Shown: positions 45,632 to 57,215 of the stretch, piece by piece
Layout of the letters: every line of letters starts with the position of its first letter
Numbering within the stretch: the stretch's first letter is position 1
Source of the DNA: Filosporella fistucella
Lineage: Eukaryota; Ascomycota; Leotiomycetes; Helotiales
Reading direction: 5' to 3'
Length of the DNA: 64,000 bases
Assembly: GCA_030077755.1 (NCBI GenBank)
Contig: JAQJZZ010000011.1
Location: 2,418,001-2,482,000, forward strand
Program-made: the position numbers and the translations under genes
The notes under the pieces: generated by a model
The model's input: only the letters and a program-made list of their open reading frames with translations
Told to the model about the DNA's origin: nothing
Databases searched by the model: none

Positions 45632-47739
45632 GGTGGTATTGAGGTTTCGATAGTGGGGTAGAGGGGTAAAGCGTAGATTGTGTGCTGTGTTGATTGTCTA
45701 GAGTTAATTGAATAATTGAATGAATATGAGGAAGGGACACAATGTATATATATAATGATATATGTCTGACAGATTCAATGAGATAGAAATAGAAAGAGAA
45801 TCGGAAAAATACTAGGAACCATGACTCTTCTTGTGTAATCATTTCGCAGAAACTGGTCCAGAAAAAAGTCGCAAGGCCGGTTCGGACTTGGTTGACACCA
45901 ATGACGTGCAGTCCCCGAGTTGCGTGCAGGAGTGATTGGAAGGTGGCCCGAGACTAGGAGGGATAAGGGAAGGTTTATCTCGATGAAGGAAATTCTTTCT
46001 CGAGGAGTCGTGATTGTTGGGAAGTCTGCCATTTTGCCTCCGAAGGCTGGGCTTCAATTTGCTGAGTTCGCCCGACAATAGGAACAAAGATGACTCCGTC
46101 GAAATTGGGTTTGACATTCCGCTTACCGATGGCAGAGACTGGAGTCCGAATCGCTTCAAATGGTGTCTCCCGTACTACCTCCATCGATCCACTTTGTCTG
46201 CCGAGTCATGATGTTATATCTCGACGATATTTTTATATCAAGAAGGGCTCGCACACTATGATAATAATCGTGCACGTGAAGTGGATTGTTGAGGCTGGTG
46301 ACCTGGCTTCTTCGAAGGATAAAGAAAGAGGGAAGTTGGGTCAAGTTGTGAACAATCCCCAAAACCGATACTTTCGAGTGCTGAAGCGAGCATTCCTCAG
46401 CACTTTTGCAACCTCACATTACCTCATTCCCGGAAACGAAAATTCCTTGTGACTCGTGAAATCTCATGCAATGTTCTGCTGAGTTCACTGATGTGGAATT
46501 CCAATAAAACAGAAACAATTCCTTCTTCTATTGTCTATGCTTTCAGGGTGTGACTTGGTCTATAGTTTCAGATCATGGCTTTTCCTGTGTACTTCACGAT
46601 TCGCGTCCAGCTTCATTAGAGAATATTTGCGACAAATACATCCTAAAGTCGAAAGAACAATGCAATTGCGAGTTTCCAGATCGAGTGTCATTGCCAATCC
46701 ATGTACTGTCGTTCAATATTCAGGATACTGTCCCTGCAAAAATCACCGCAGGATTTTATTCTCGGAGCGTGCTATACCATGATAATTGGCGTTTATTGTT
46801 GAAACTACTTGCAAGTTCATGAGTGGGTAAATCGAATGCTCAATCAAATATCAAAATGGGGTCAAATTATCCTATTCGTTGCCAAGTGGCACCTGCAGCT
46901 GTTCTGCTGGAGAAACACTCCCATTGAGGAAAACATCTACAGCGCATGCACGGAATGATAAGGTTGCGTTGATGTCATATAGTATTGGCCTCCAGTGTAT
47001 AGGAAACCCGTTCATTAAAATTTCCATACTCTATTTCATAGACTCCAACTTGCAATTACCTGTGTAGCTGTATTTGATAGTATCGATCCCTGTTCCGTTA
47101 CTTTTTCTTTCTTGTGGCTCTCAAGTAGGAGAGATCTGTTCGAGTATTTCGAAGTATCAAGAAAGCTCTGTTTGCTTCGCGCGCAATGGTGTGTAACAGT
47201 CGGATTTCTTTCTTATTATATCTCTAGAAAACTCTCCTGGTTTCAGTTTTCTCAAACGAGGGAGAGCAGATTTGTTTCCCGCGTTCTCACTGTTTTGGAT
47301 GAAGAGTGAATGTATGAGTAAGACGTATTGGGTCACCTCCACAGCTTTCACGTCTCAACTCGCTCACTTTCCTTACTTGATGTGCTTCGAAATTTAAGTT
47401 CTAGTATTCCTCCCTTTCGAGGATCCAAATATCTTTCAATCGGCTCAAGTAGCAAGGGGAGGAAGCAAGACTGATATTTAGTTATCACATTCAGCACGTG
47501 ATTTCGCCAATTCCGCCCCACAATTGCCTTCCTGCCTCTCTTGGGCAGAAGTATGGTCTCACACACTTCCATGCTTCATTTCTTTCATCTTCATCCCATT
47601 CTTCAAATTATTTTGAGAGAGGAGTATTGTTCTCATTGAGGGCAAAGCGTGATTGCTTTACCGAACTTTGATACTCACTGACATGCAACCCCATTTCCAC
47701 TAACTCGTATCGGCTCCCTATTTCCTACTCTGTTAAGTC
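45632..47739. other. Gene-free stretch
   Basis: No supportable gene lies in these 2.1 kb. Small frames at about 46090-46450 and 46530-46820 show no motif and no splice support. Confidence 0.45.
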
Positions 47740-50294
47740 ATGTCTCAGCTCTCTCTTCATTCACAAGAGGTCGACCGGGTATCGATCTCCATCGCCAAAT
47801 TCTCACACAATACAAGTCCCTATGGCACACGGAACTTTACTTGGAACCATATCAGTGATCGAAATGATCTTGTCCTAAACATCCGGAAGAACCAAGTCTT
47901 CGATGCAAATGGCAACCCCGCTATTCGCGTTTCGCTGCTTGTTACAGCAGGCCCTATTATATTCGTAAGTTCCAATCAGGTTCCATTGGTTGTGTCTAAT
48001 TGCCTCTAGGAAGAGCAGGACCTCACAGAGCTTGTCAAATACGCCGATACATTCGATCCATCCACCGGAGCAGATAAACCTGTTGACGTAGTCATCAAAT
48101 CGCCATTCTTGGCCATGAAATTCCCTAAAAGCATCAACACGGTAATACAGATGCATATATATTCTATCACACTATCATTAATTCTTGTTAGGTACGTCGC
48201 ATGCAAGTCAAGTTTCGCACCGACTCGGAATTCACAAGAGTTTGGAATGTCATGAGGGATATTGGTCTTCCTATTACCAACAGGGAGGCACCCGCTCCAA
48301 CGGTGCCAACGTCAAGCAGTCGTTCTACAATATCACCAGTCCCTTCGATTTCACCTGCGCTTTCCGTTTCCAGTGCGGCTACTAGTATCACACTTTCCAA
48401 TCCAATTTCTCGGCCATCTTCAGCAGTAATCCCTCCCATAAATCAGATTGCCGGCATCTCTGGACGATCTGGGTCTCCCCTGAAATCCGAATTCAAGATT
48501 CCTGGTCGACCGGCTTCTGCATCCGCCAGTTCTGATGCTCAATTGCGTAGCCACGATTCTGTGGTGTCAAGACACTTTCCTCCGCCTTCAACTTCTCTCA
48601 GTAGTCAGAATGATTCTCACGTCACCGCAGAGATCGTTAGACCTTTTTCCACAGCCTTCAATGCCACCTCGTACCCATCCTTACTACCCGAATGTGCAAT
48701 TGATGGAGTTCAAAGACCATTATCTGTATCTTTTCATGCTCCGTTATCAACATCCCAGCGACCAGACTTTGCTCAAGCCAGCTCACAACCTGAAAATTAC
48801 CATTTCACTCATTCAAATGAACAACCAGGCGAGAAAGAACAAGCTTTTCGTGGCGGATCCCAGCCAGAGAGATCCTCGGTCATTTTTGAGAACCGAGGTG
48901 AGCCGTACAGATCGTTGACAGCAGGCGTCCAATCAGCCAAACCTCTCTATGTCTCCCAGCTCGAGAAGGAAGTAAGTGACACTCGCTAGACCTTATTATT
49001 TCCGCTGTTCTAATAGTAGCAGTCTCGCTCCAGCGAATTTGATGGTAGTTCTGTTATATCAGGTCGTGACTTTACCGACAATTCTATCACCCATCGATCT
49101 CTCATCCCAAAAGTATCACGAGAGGATGACGCTGTTATGTCCGAGGCCATGAAGAATACATCAACTACATCTCACTTCTTTTCCAAAAACTATCAGCGAT
49201 CAAATACACCCATAGGAAATTTGCATGATCCTTTCTATGATGGTCCACGATCAGACGCCCCAAGTTCAGCTTCAACTCCAGCGACGATAATTGATGATTT
49301 GTGGCTTCCGCCAAAGAGAATTCTGCCATTTCCTGTCCCGGCAGACAGAAACAAGAGCAAGACTACCTTAGTTAAAGAACCACCGACATCTTCGACACCT
49401 GCCTCGAGCATAAACATATCGACAATCACTACGAAATCAAGCGCTGAGAAGGATTTCGTGACAAAAGTTACTCCAATACCGGCCCCAAAACCATTGGCAC
49501 GAGCCTCTTCGGCTTCGGGGAAAACAGTTCAGCCTGCAGGAAGCATTAAAACCCCTGTTTCCTCAATGGCTGATCAGAAAAATGATGCAAAGGATAGTGT
49601 GGTGACCCCAGCAGGAAAAGCTGCTCCTAAGAAGCGGGCTGCAACACGGAAATCCACTAATATAGCAAAGCCAGTGACTGAACTACAAGTCTCAAAGGGG
49701 ATTGAGGAAATCTTCGTCCAACCAGCAGTCACTCCCGAGTCGCAACCATCACCACTAGCCGCCAAAAGCACTTCAACCTTGTCTCGACCAGCCTCTGCAG
49801 CATCGGCCTTGGTCTCGAAAGAAGGGGCTCCGCAGAAAAGGGCTCCAATACAGCGACCATCATCGGCGGCCGCAACTTTGGTATCTAAAGCAGCGCCTCC
49901 TAAGAAAAGAGAGGCTCAGACACGAACCCCGTTGCCTAACAAACGTTTGAAGACGGTTGATCAAGGGACACAAACGGACGAAAACCAGAGCATCAACAGT
50001 ACTTCCACTCAAACGCGCGCTATTAGCAACCTCCCTAGCCTTATTGCAGACTCCCCTTCTGTCTCATCACCACCAGAGAGCTATGAGGAGCAAATCGATA
50101 ATTTCATTAGTAGACATGCTGCTCGTCCTCGGCAAATTGAGGTCTGGGAAACACCTGGATATGCTGACGCCGATGACGAAATGAGAGAGAAGATTGTCAA
50201 TGATTTTATTTGTGAACAGCTTGATAATCCTGACTTTCATAAGTTGTTGGAGGATATGGGAAAATCCTGGCGGAGGATTGGTTTGGGGATGTGA
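47740..50294 (+). CDS. REC114-like meiotic protein (tentative)
   Basis: Exons are 47740-47964, 48010-48141, 48192-48971 and 49023-50294, giving 802 aa. Residues 1-150 look like a compact domain ending RMQVKFRTDSEFTRVW...DIGLPI, which resembles the PH-like N-terminal domain of Rec114. A very long disordered S/T/P/A-rich middle follows, with repeated RPASAAS-like and KKR patches. The C-terminus (about 735-802) is again conserved-looking and helical (IDNFISRHAARP, REKIVNDFICEQL, FHKLLEDMGKSWRRIGL). Rec114 has this structured-disordered-helical layout and works with Mei4 and Mer2 to promote Spo11 breaks; that is family knowledge. Similarity is remembered and weak, so another chromatin-associated fungal protein is possible. 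Confidence 0.6.
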
Positions 50295-50880
50295 GTGAAA
50301 CCCGGAGCCCGAGACGTGCACCACCTCTACTTTGCTGTTTGAACTCTAACCTGCTGTCTACCACCACGTACTGCTTGTATTTGCTTCTCAAATGGCATGA
50401 AAAGTTTTGAAGCCATTCAATGAGATCTATAGGATTAGACTTTAGAGTTAAAGAGGATCTTTTGCAGGAACATTCGCTGTGTAACATTATTCAAGTAAAA
50501 GATTAATTCCTATCTTTGCAGCTGTTATTTTGTCCATCCTCGTCTTCTAAGTCCTAGCTATTACGATCCAGCAGGAAGCCTCCCCAACCGCAACTGAAAA
50601 CATCTTCATCAGCCTCCAGTATTGCCCCAATTCAAGCAAGCATGGCAATATGTCATCTTCTCTTCTCGAGTAACAAAGGACCTCGAGCATAGAGCGATTG
50701 ATTTTTGTTTTAGCTTATCTTATCCCTCCCAGTAAGATCCTCGCAAGTTGTTGGCAAGTGTTCCGCCAGCGCGCTTCTTTAGGCTTAAGGCTGAATGTTT
50801 AAAACTTTTGTCAACAACCACCCATCACACTTCCAAAAGCACTCCTTCGAGTACAACAGCGAAAGTTTCTGGCATGACTC
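50295..50880. other. Intergenic
   Basis: No gene is seen. This is the 3' flank of the REC114-like gene, ahead of a decayed repeat array. Confidence 0.4.
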
Positions 50881-51740
50881 TCCTTTTCTCTTTCTTTCTA
50901 TTCCGGATACGCTAAAGTCGTCTTTTCTCGTGGCTCGGCAAGAAGAGCGTCTTGAGTCGTGAGCGAGGCGAAAAAACGATCTCGTCAACTTCAACACGCA
51001 ATAACCTCACCTCGCCCACAATACAACGTTGTTTTTAGGACAGGAAGGGAAATATCTCGTATTTTTGATTGTTTACCCCAATTCTGAGACTGAACGGACA
51101 GATCCCGGCGTACCTCAATTTAGAGGAGGCATCTCGACCGTCAGAGCGAGGCTCAAGGACAAACCTCCACAACCTCGACAACTTCACCTCGCCCACCATA
51201 ATACCCCACTTCTAGGACGGAAACAGCAGATTCTTGCACTTCTATCTGTTTTATTTCAATCCTGGATACGGAAAAGACGTTTCCCGGCCTGACTTACCAA
51301 GCAAGCCACGTCTTGAGAGCCAGTGCGAGGCTCAGACGACAACCACGATAACCTCATCTCGCTTTCACATCGCCAAACATTCTCCTTGCAAGGCTCCATC
51401 AAGGTCTCCCTCTTTCTCATATTCTCATCTTCTCATATCTGATACACGGAAAAAGTCTCGTCTTGGGTAAATAAAATACATCTCGCCGTGACTTACTCAG
51501 GGCGACCTATTTCAAGCGAATTGGGCCTAAACACCTCGATAAACTTCACTTCGCCTGAAGACATTGCTTCTGAGACGACAGCAAAGTGTTTTCGTACTCC
51601 TATCCCTCATACACCATTCACGAATACAAATAGTACGAATCCAGGCGTGGCTTACTCTGTAAGACACGTCCTGCGCAGGCCCGTTGGAATTACCTCGCCT
51701 CACCATACCCACCTACAACAGGCATTCCTTCAAAGATCTC
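50881..51740. repeat. Five-copy decayed tandem repeat, unit about 150-200 bp
   Basis: A block with aacctcacctcgcccaca recurs at about 51003, 51180, 51350, 51541 and 51689. It alternates with a second block near gacttactc...acgtcttgag at about 50925, 51105, 51286, 51484 and 51644. Spacings are about 148-198 bp, and the order is kept. A third shared element, tattccggatacg..aaagacgt, lies between them in several units. The array ends directly before the PHD gene start and is probably in its promoter or 5' leader. Confidence 0.7.
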
Positions 51741-51743
51741 AAT

Positions 51744-53646
51744 ATGGGTTCTGACACAGATTCATCGCGTACTTTGTCGGCGGAGCCGCAGGACAAGTCT
51801 CCCGACAAAGTTCCACCAATGGATGGCGTTAAGAGCGAGTCTCGAAGTGCAAACTTATCTCACGATATTCTTCGCTCTCACGTGCAAGCGGACGCTACTT
51901 TGGACCCAATTACCAAGGGTTCCGATACTGATACCACCCATACACTCTCCCCAGAACTTCAACCTAAATCTTCCAGTGCGAACCAAGGAATGGATGGTAG
52001 TTCGAACCAGTCCCACGTGATAAGTGTAAATCATCCTCAACCAACACCCTTTGATCCAAAGACAACAACGACTGCAATTCCAGAAAGCACTACCACACTG
52101 AGCACCAGTCGCAATCGCTGGCAACATAGAGACGCTCGTCGAGAGGAAATTCGAAAGAATTTAGAAGAGCTGAAAAGTATCCCTCCCTATGCTGTCCAAA
52201 TGGAACGGTCAAGAGAGAAGCTTAGATTGAAGCAGGAACAAAGAGCAAAGGAAGACGAGGAACGATACTGGAGAGAGTGGGGAGAGATGATGGATGATAT
52301 TCGGGCAAAGAAAAATGAGAGGCGGGAGAGGGAGATCAAGGAGATGGAGGAGCAAGAGATATTCGAGGACAGAGTCGAGAAACGACGGGAGTTCTTGAAG
52401 ACGCATGCCCCTACCAGCGACCTCTGCGGCTATTGCTTGACTGATACTAGAGATGTTTGGATCATATGTCAAGGCGAGGGCCCAACGTGTGAAGGAAAAT
52501 GGTTTCATGTTCGTTGCACGAGTCACAAACTGCGCCCCATAAGAAACTGTAAGTTGTGTCCAAAATTGAAGTCCACACTCTTTCAAATACACACTTTCTA
52601 GATCACAAACACGCTTATCTTCGGTCGAAATCGGTGCTGACCTCAAATTTACAGTCAAATTCTGGTGCAAAGCTTGCAAACCTGAAAGATGTGGGCCAGA
52701 ATGCTATCGATGCAGCAATAATAAGGAGCATTACTGGGAGAGTACCAAAGGACCGCTACACAAAATTCCTCGCTATTCACGGTCGAAGGGATATCTTGAT
52801 GACGAGAAAGCACCAGAGAAGCAAGATCAAGAGAATGATAAAGCTGTTGATGCAGAAGACTCAGATATCGATGAAGGCATCAGCTACGACAATTCTATCG
52901 AGATGGGAAGTATTGGCACTGGCAAGGGCTCTGGATCTGATGGGGGAATTCAGTCTAAGGAGGACAGATTCGACGAAGGCGAACACCTTGGCAAGAACGA
53001 TCTATCTGATAAGGGCTCACGGATGTCAAACGCTTCTTTCAAAGCATTGATGGAGCAACGAAAAGCTGCAGAGGCACATGAGCGTCGACTCGAAGAAATC
53101 CAAACCCTTATGCACTCAGCTGCTATGAACAACATAAATCCTATGGAGCACTGTCAGACATTACTAGATTCCGGTGAGCTGAAGCGGGAAGAGGTGGTTA
53201 TCTATGCAGAGAAGCACAAAAAGCTCATGGAGGTCTGGGCAGCCGCTGAGAAGCGCCGATGGGAGCTGATCAAGGGAGATCTCGGTCCTGAGGGACAAAA
53301 GCTGCGGAAGGAGCTCATCGATTGTATTTGGAAGGTACCCAGCTGGGTTCCCCAGGATGGTAAATGGTTTCGTGATGAGGACAGAATTGCGTGGATCGAG
53401 AGAGCGGTCAAGCCTGCAATTCGTGCCTTTCAAGAGAGAAATGGATACATTGAAGATGATGGCGTGGAGAACCCCGGTGCAGAGATTGATGGGGACTTTA
53501 CTATGAGTGATGATGAAGACACTGAGCAGGATGGCTTCGAGGATGATGAAAGCGAGGACGATGAGCAGGATGGCTTTGAGGCCTATGATGAAAAAAATGA
53601 TTGTGAGCTGGATGGCTTCGAGTATGATGGAAACGAGGATGCCTAA
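51744..53646 (+). CDS. PHD-finger protein with acidic repetitive C-terminus
   Basis: Exons are 51744-52548 and 52655-53646, giving 598 aa. The ATG at 51744 (MGSDTDSS) is the first in the frame. An S/T-rich disordered start precedes a charged coiled coil at about 130-220 (EREIKEMEEQEIFEDRVEKR). A C4HC3 PHD finger follows at 228-277: CGYC, C-x6-C (WIICQGEGPTC), KWFHVRC, then FWCKAC after the intron. The 106-nt intron splits the finger. PHD fingers usually read histone H3 tails. A Cys-rich CGPECYRC directly follows and might bind another zinc. A second coiled coil with EKRRWELIKG follows, and the last 60 residues are acidic with four DGFE units. The complex it belongs to is unknown. Confidence 0.8.
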
Positions 53647-55931
53647 GGGGTTTTCTAATTCGCATGAAGCAATTGGATAATGTTGAAAAGTACTTTTTCA
53701 TTTCAAAATGTAAGTAGTAGTCGACCTTAGGTAGCAATAGACAGAGATCCCAAAATGTTTGCTGTGGGAGCAATGCTCTTCCAACCGGTCTGCTCCACAT
53801 TTAGATATTGTGCTGGGGCATGGCAGATCTCCTTGAATGATGATTGCATCAACGATGACGGCTTTGTATTACTGACATGAGCCAATAGAGAATTTGCTAT
53901 GATTGTATGCATTGAGTGAACATGTTTCATCTAGCTGCAAGGCTATCATGCCACGGGTTCCGTATATTAAACACAGAAGCAGTATATCTGACCTGATGAA
54001 GATCGGTGCTGCATGCAGGAGGCAAGAGTCCGCCAACCTGCCACGTAAAGCAAGGAAAGATAGCTTCTCAATTGTTACGTCTAGTCTAATTGATACAGAG
54101 TCGAATTTTAACAGATATGGCTGCGCTTTTTAGATTTCAGAAGTGAGTTCCGCACAGGCTTCATCGGAGCATGTCGGGCTGATCGAGAGTGTATAAGCCT
54201 CCTAGAATTGAGGAGATATTAGATCAGATTTTGTTGCAGTACGAACTGCAAAAGTATACACATGTCACATTTCTTTTCCCCTTTGCCAAATATGGACTCC
54301 ATCGCAAGATATCAAAATTTTCTCTAACGGAAAGAACTTCCCTACCAAAGCGGAAATGTCCAGCACATAATTCACGTCGGCGTCGGAAGTACAGGGCTGT
54401 CATACGAGGAAACTCCACCCCCATTGTGGTCGAATAATGACACGAAAGCGCATTGGGAGATAGAGAGGGAATGTTTGGCAGTGGAGGCGCAAGGGGGTAC
54501 TGAAATGGATAATTCATAAATGGAAAGAAGGAATCCTTTCTTGAGCCATGTTGGACCCAGCGCTTGTGTATTGGATAATAGGAGGGGCAGCGAGAGGAAG
54601 TGCTGAGAAAAGGGGTAAGAAGCGAGGCTTGGCGTGTTCAACGACAATAGAGTTGAGCATTAGAATTATTCCATTATCGTGGCAGTTGGACAAGTAGCAA
54701 ATGATTGCATACTTGTGGTTTGTAATTAAAGATACTGCTAGTACCGCGCAATTAGATGAGGTTTGAATCTTGTTTGTGATGTAGCAAAGGCCAAAGTTAT
54801 GTATTTAAGCAGCTCCAGCTCTTGATTCCTGGGTCTTTTCCTCTTTCATTCATCCGTCGAGACGATACGGTCAAAATATCTACTCGTATCCTTCCCAGAG
54901 GTTCGGCAATCTGTGTTGTAGATAAGTGGGTCTCAGAATGCGAGCCCCATGGCCTTCCAGGAGGGTAGTGCTTGAGCTGTACTCCCCTCAAAGCTCTCAC
55001 TCCAGAAATAAAATCTCAATCTCGTCTCTTTAGCATTAATCCATCTCGAGGTCCCTGTTATATCGTTCTTCTCCTAAATATCTAGCACTGAAAATTACAC
55101 AAAAAATTCTCTTAGCGGTATGCCTCGTGATTCAGACGGAAACAAAATCATCATATTGAATCAGCCCGCAGGCTAAAAATTGTGCATCATTCCTTTGTTT
55201 GCTACCCTTTTTACTAGCTCGGAATGATTAATTCAAGTTATGCGCTGCTATAGCTGCAGTTTACTGCTCTGATTCATTCATTTTTGAAGTATCGCTAAGC
55301 ACAACTCTGCACCACAACAGAGCTCCAGACAACAACTTCATTTCAAAAACATTTGACGCGCTCTTTGTATCTTGCATTCTGCACTTGTCATACTTGATCT
55401 CATTTTCTTTGGAAGAAAAGTCTGTTGCCATACACATTCTACCCTCATTCTTGCTTCGAATAGCTACTTGCTATTGTGCTTAGCCTAGTCAACACTTGAC
55501 GACTTTGACCAGCTTCGAGTATAGCAACAACAATAGCGACGCAATAAAAGAACGACTCTTCTCTGGGCAATAATAATTGTTCCACCATCCAGTCTCGCTT
55601 TGCCTTGGCGCTCGAGTCTAAATGTTTTGCGCAATTCAGCGACAACTTTATTGACCAAATTCACCAAGTCATTGTCGTCTCGCTAAGAGCGCAACCACAA
55701 TAGCAACACAACTTAGCTATTGTAACTCACCATACCACAATACTGTTTCCTTGAACTATTGTCGACCTTCCTCCAGCAAATCAACCTTTGAAGAAAGTAT
55801 TAAATATCCAACCCACCTCAACCTCTACACACTTTTTCTTCGACATACATCGAACTCGACAACCAGCCTACCTCAGCACAACTTCTTGTACCAACCTTCT
55901 ATCATACCAATACTGTGCCATTACTTTCAAA
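53647..55931. other. Gene-free stretch and long 5' flank
   Basis: No gene is supported in these 2.3 kb. The last 600 bases, before the gene at 55932, carry loosely repeated acaacaatagcgac/caccacaatagcaac elements (near 55523, 55692) and may be promoter and leader. Confidence 0.4.
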
Positions 55932-56998
55932 ATGGCACCACGAAGAACCAACAGCTCCCTCTTGGCCGCCATTGACCTCACTGGCGATAGCCCCCTCTCT
56001 TCCTTCTCTGCCCTCTCTCCCTCCTCTTCCAACTCCTCCCACACCACACCAGAAAGACCTACGGGCACCAAGAAGAACCAAAGCAAGAAGAGGTTCCGAG
56101 ACGGCGACGACGAAGATGAAGAAGATGCGGTGCGAAAGCCCGCAAACAAGAAGATGAAGAAGTCTGCCCCGATTCGCTCTGCTCGTGCTGCTCCCCGCCG
56201 AGCTCCAAAATCTGCCCGCAGAAAGTCGGACTCTGAAGATGAGTTTGATGACGACGAAGAGGATGAAGAAGACGAAGACGAATATTCTCCACCTCCCAAG
56301 CCAGCAAAGAAAGCTGCTCGTGTTGTCTCTGCTTCCTCTGCCTCTCGTAAGAGGGTAGAACTACCACCAACAGAAGCAAGGGAAAGAAGAGAAGTCGAGA
56401 TGAGTTCGAGGAGGACTTTGAAGAAACGGAAGATGAAGAAGAGAATTTTGGAGATTTGCCCGGCCCTGGACCAGCGAAGAAGCAAAAGAAGAGTTGGGAG
56501 ACTCAAAATCTCTCACCAGACGATGTACTTCCTTCGATTGAGCGCACTGTCTCGCCCTCTCCTCCACCATCTTATGCTTCAGATCTCCCTAGACGTTCTG
56601 TCCTTTCTTCTCCCTCTCCCTCTCTCGCCGCCGGTCCAGCTTCGCCATCTCCACGAATCGCCCTCGACGACGACGACGACTTTGATTCCTCCCAACCAGC
56701 CCCACCAAAGTACATGCGCGTTTACGTCGTCCCCCATTGCCCCTTCCCGTTGCGATTCCCAAACTACAGCATCGAGAAATGGGCCGAAAGCTGCGTGATG
56801 ATGCAGAAAAAAGGCAAGAAAGCAATCGCAGAGATGATTGCCCAAGGCCTATGGGACCGACGTCGTAAAGGCGTCATATATTACTGGGAGTGGAAGAAGG
56901 ACTTCGGCACCGGACGATATGAGTGGGAGCTCATCCGGGATGAGACCGAAGATTACGAGGACGTTGTGAGGGCGAACTTGAGGCCAGAATGGCGTTAG
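55932..56998 (+). CDS. Hypothetical nuclear protein, basic/acidic low-complexity with conserved C-terminus
   Basis: Exons are 55932-56346 and 56400-56998, giving 337 aa. The 53-nt intron has a good gtaaga donor but a weak acceptor (gtcgag, no pyrimidine run). It is the only GT-AG choice I found that joins the two frames. Residues 1-140 hold clustered nuclear-localisation-like KKRFR/KKMKK and RR-P-KSARRK patches beside a D/E run (FDDDEEDEEDED). After a second acidic stretch and a Pro/Ser-rich part, the last 95 residues look folded: YMRVYVVPHCPFP, NYSIEKWAESCVMM, IYYWEWKKDFGTGRYEW. I do not recognise this domain. Neighbouring nuclear proteins give no functional hint. Confidence 0.6.
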
Positions 56999-57215
56999 GG
57001 GTGGTGGCCTGCACCAAGATTAGTACGTACAGGGTTGAGCTTTTAGATGTTGAGAGTTTAGGGGTGGTGGTCTGCACCAAACATTTTACATACCGGTAGT
57101 GATCTTTGGGATTTGGAGTTATAAGGGTGGTGACCTGCACCATACTATCATACAGTTTCTGGGAATTTTGAGGTTTCTGAGGTTAGGGGTAGTGACCGAC
57201 ACTGGATACATTTAC
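56995..57215. repeat. Four-copy tandem repeat, period about 62-63 bp
   Basis: The core ttaggggtggtggcctgcac recurs at about 56995, 57058, 57120 and 57183 with growing divergence. The first copy overlaps the TAG stop codon of the upstream gene. No copy extends upstream into the coding sequence. Confidence 0.8.

Noticed and set aside
45975..46822. Several overlapping small frames
   Set aside because: None exceeds chance expectation, shows motifs or joins by plausible introns.
56347..56399. Apparent frameshift mutation
   Set aside because: A 53-nt GT-AG intron explains the frame change and closes a 337-aa protein, although the acceptor is weak.
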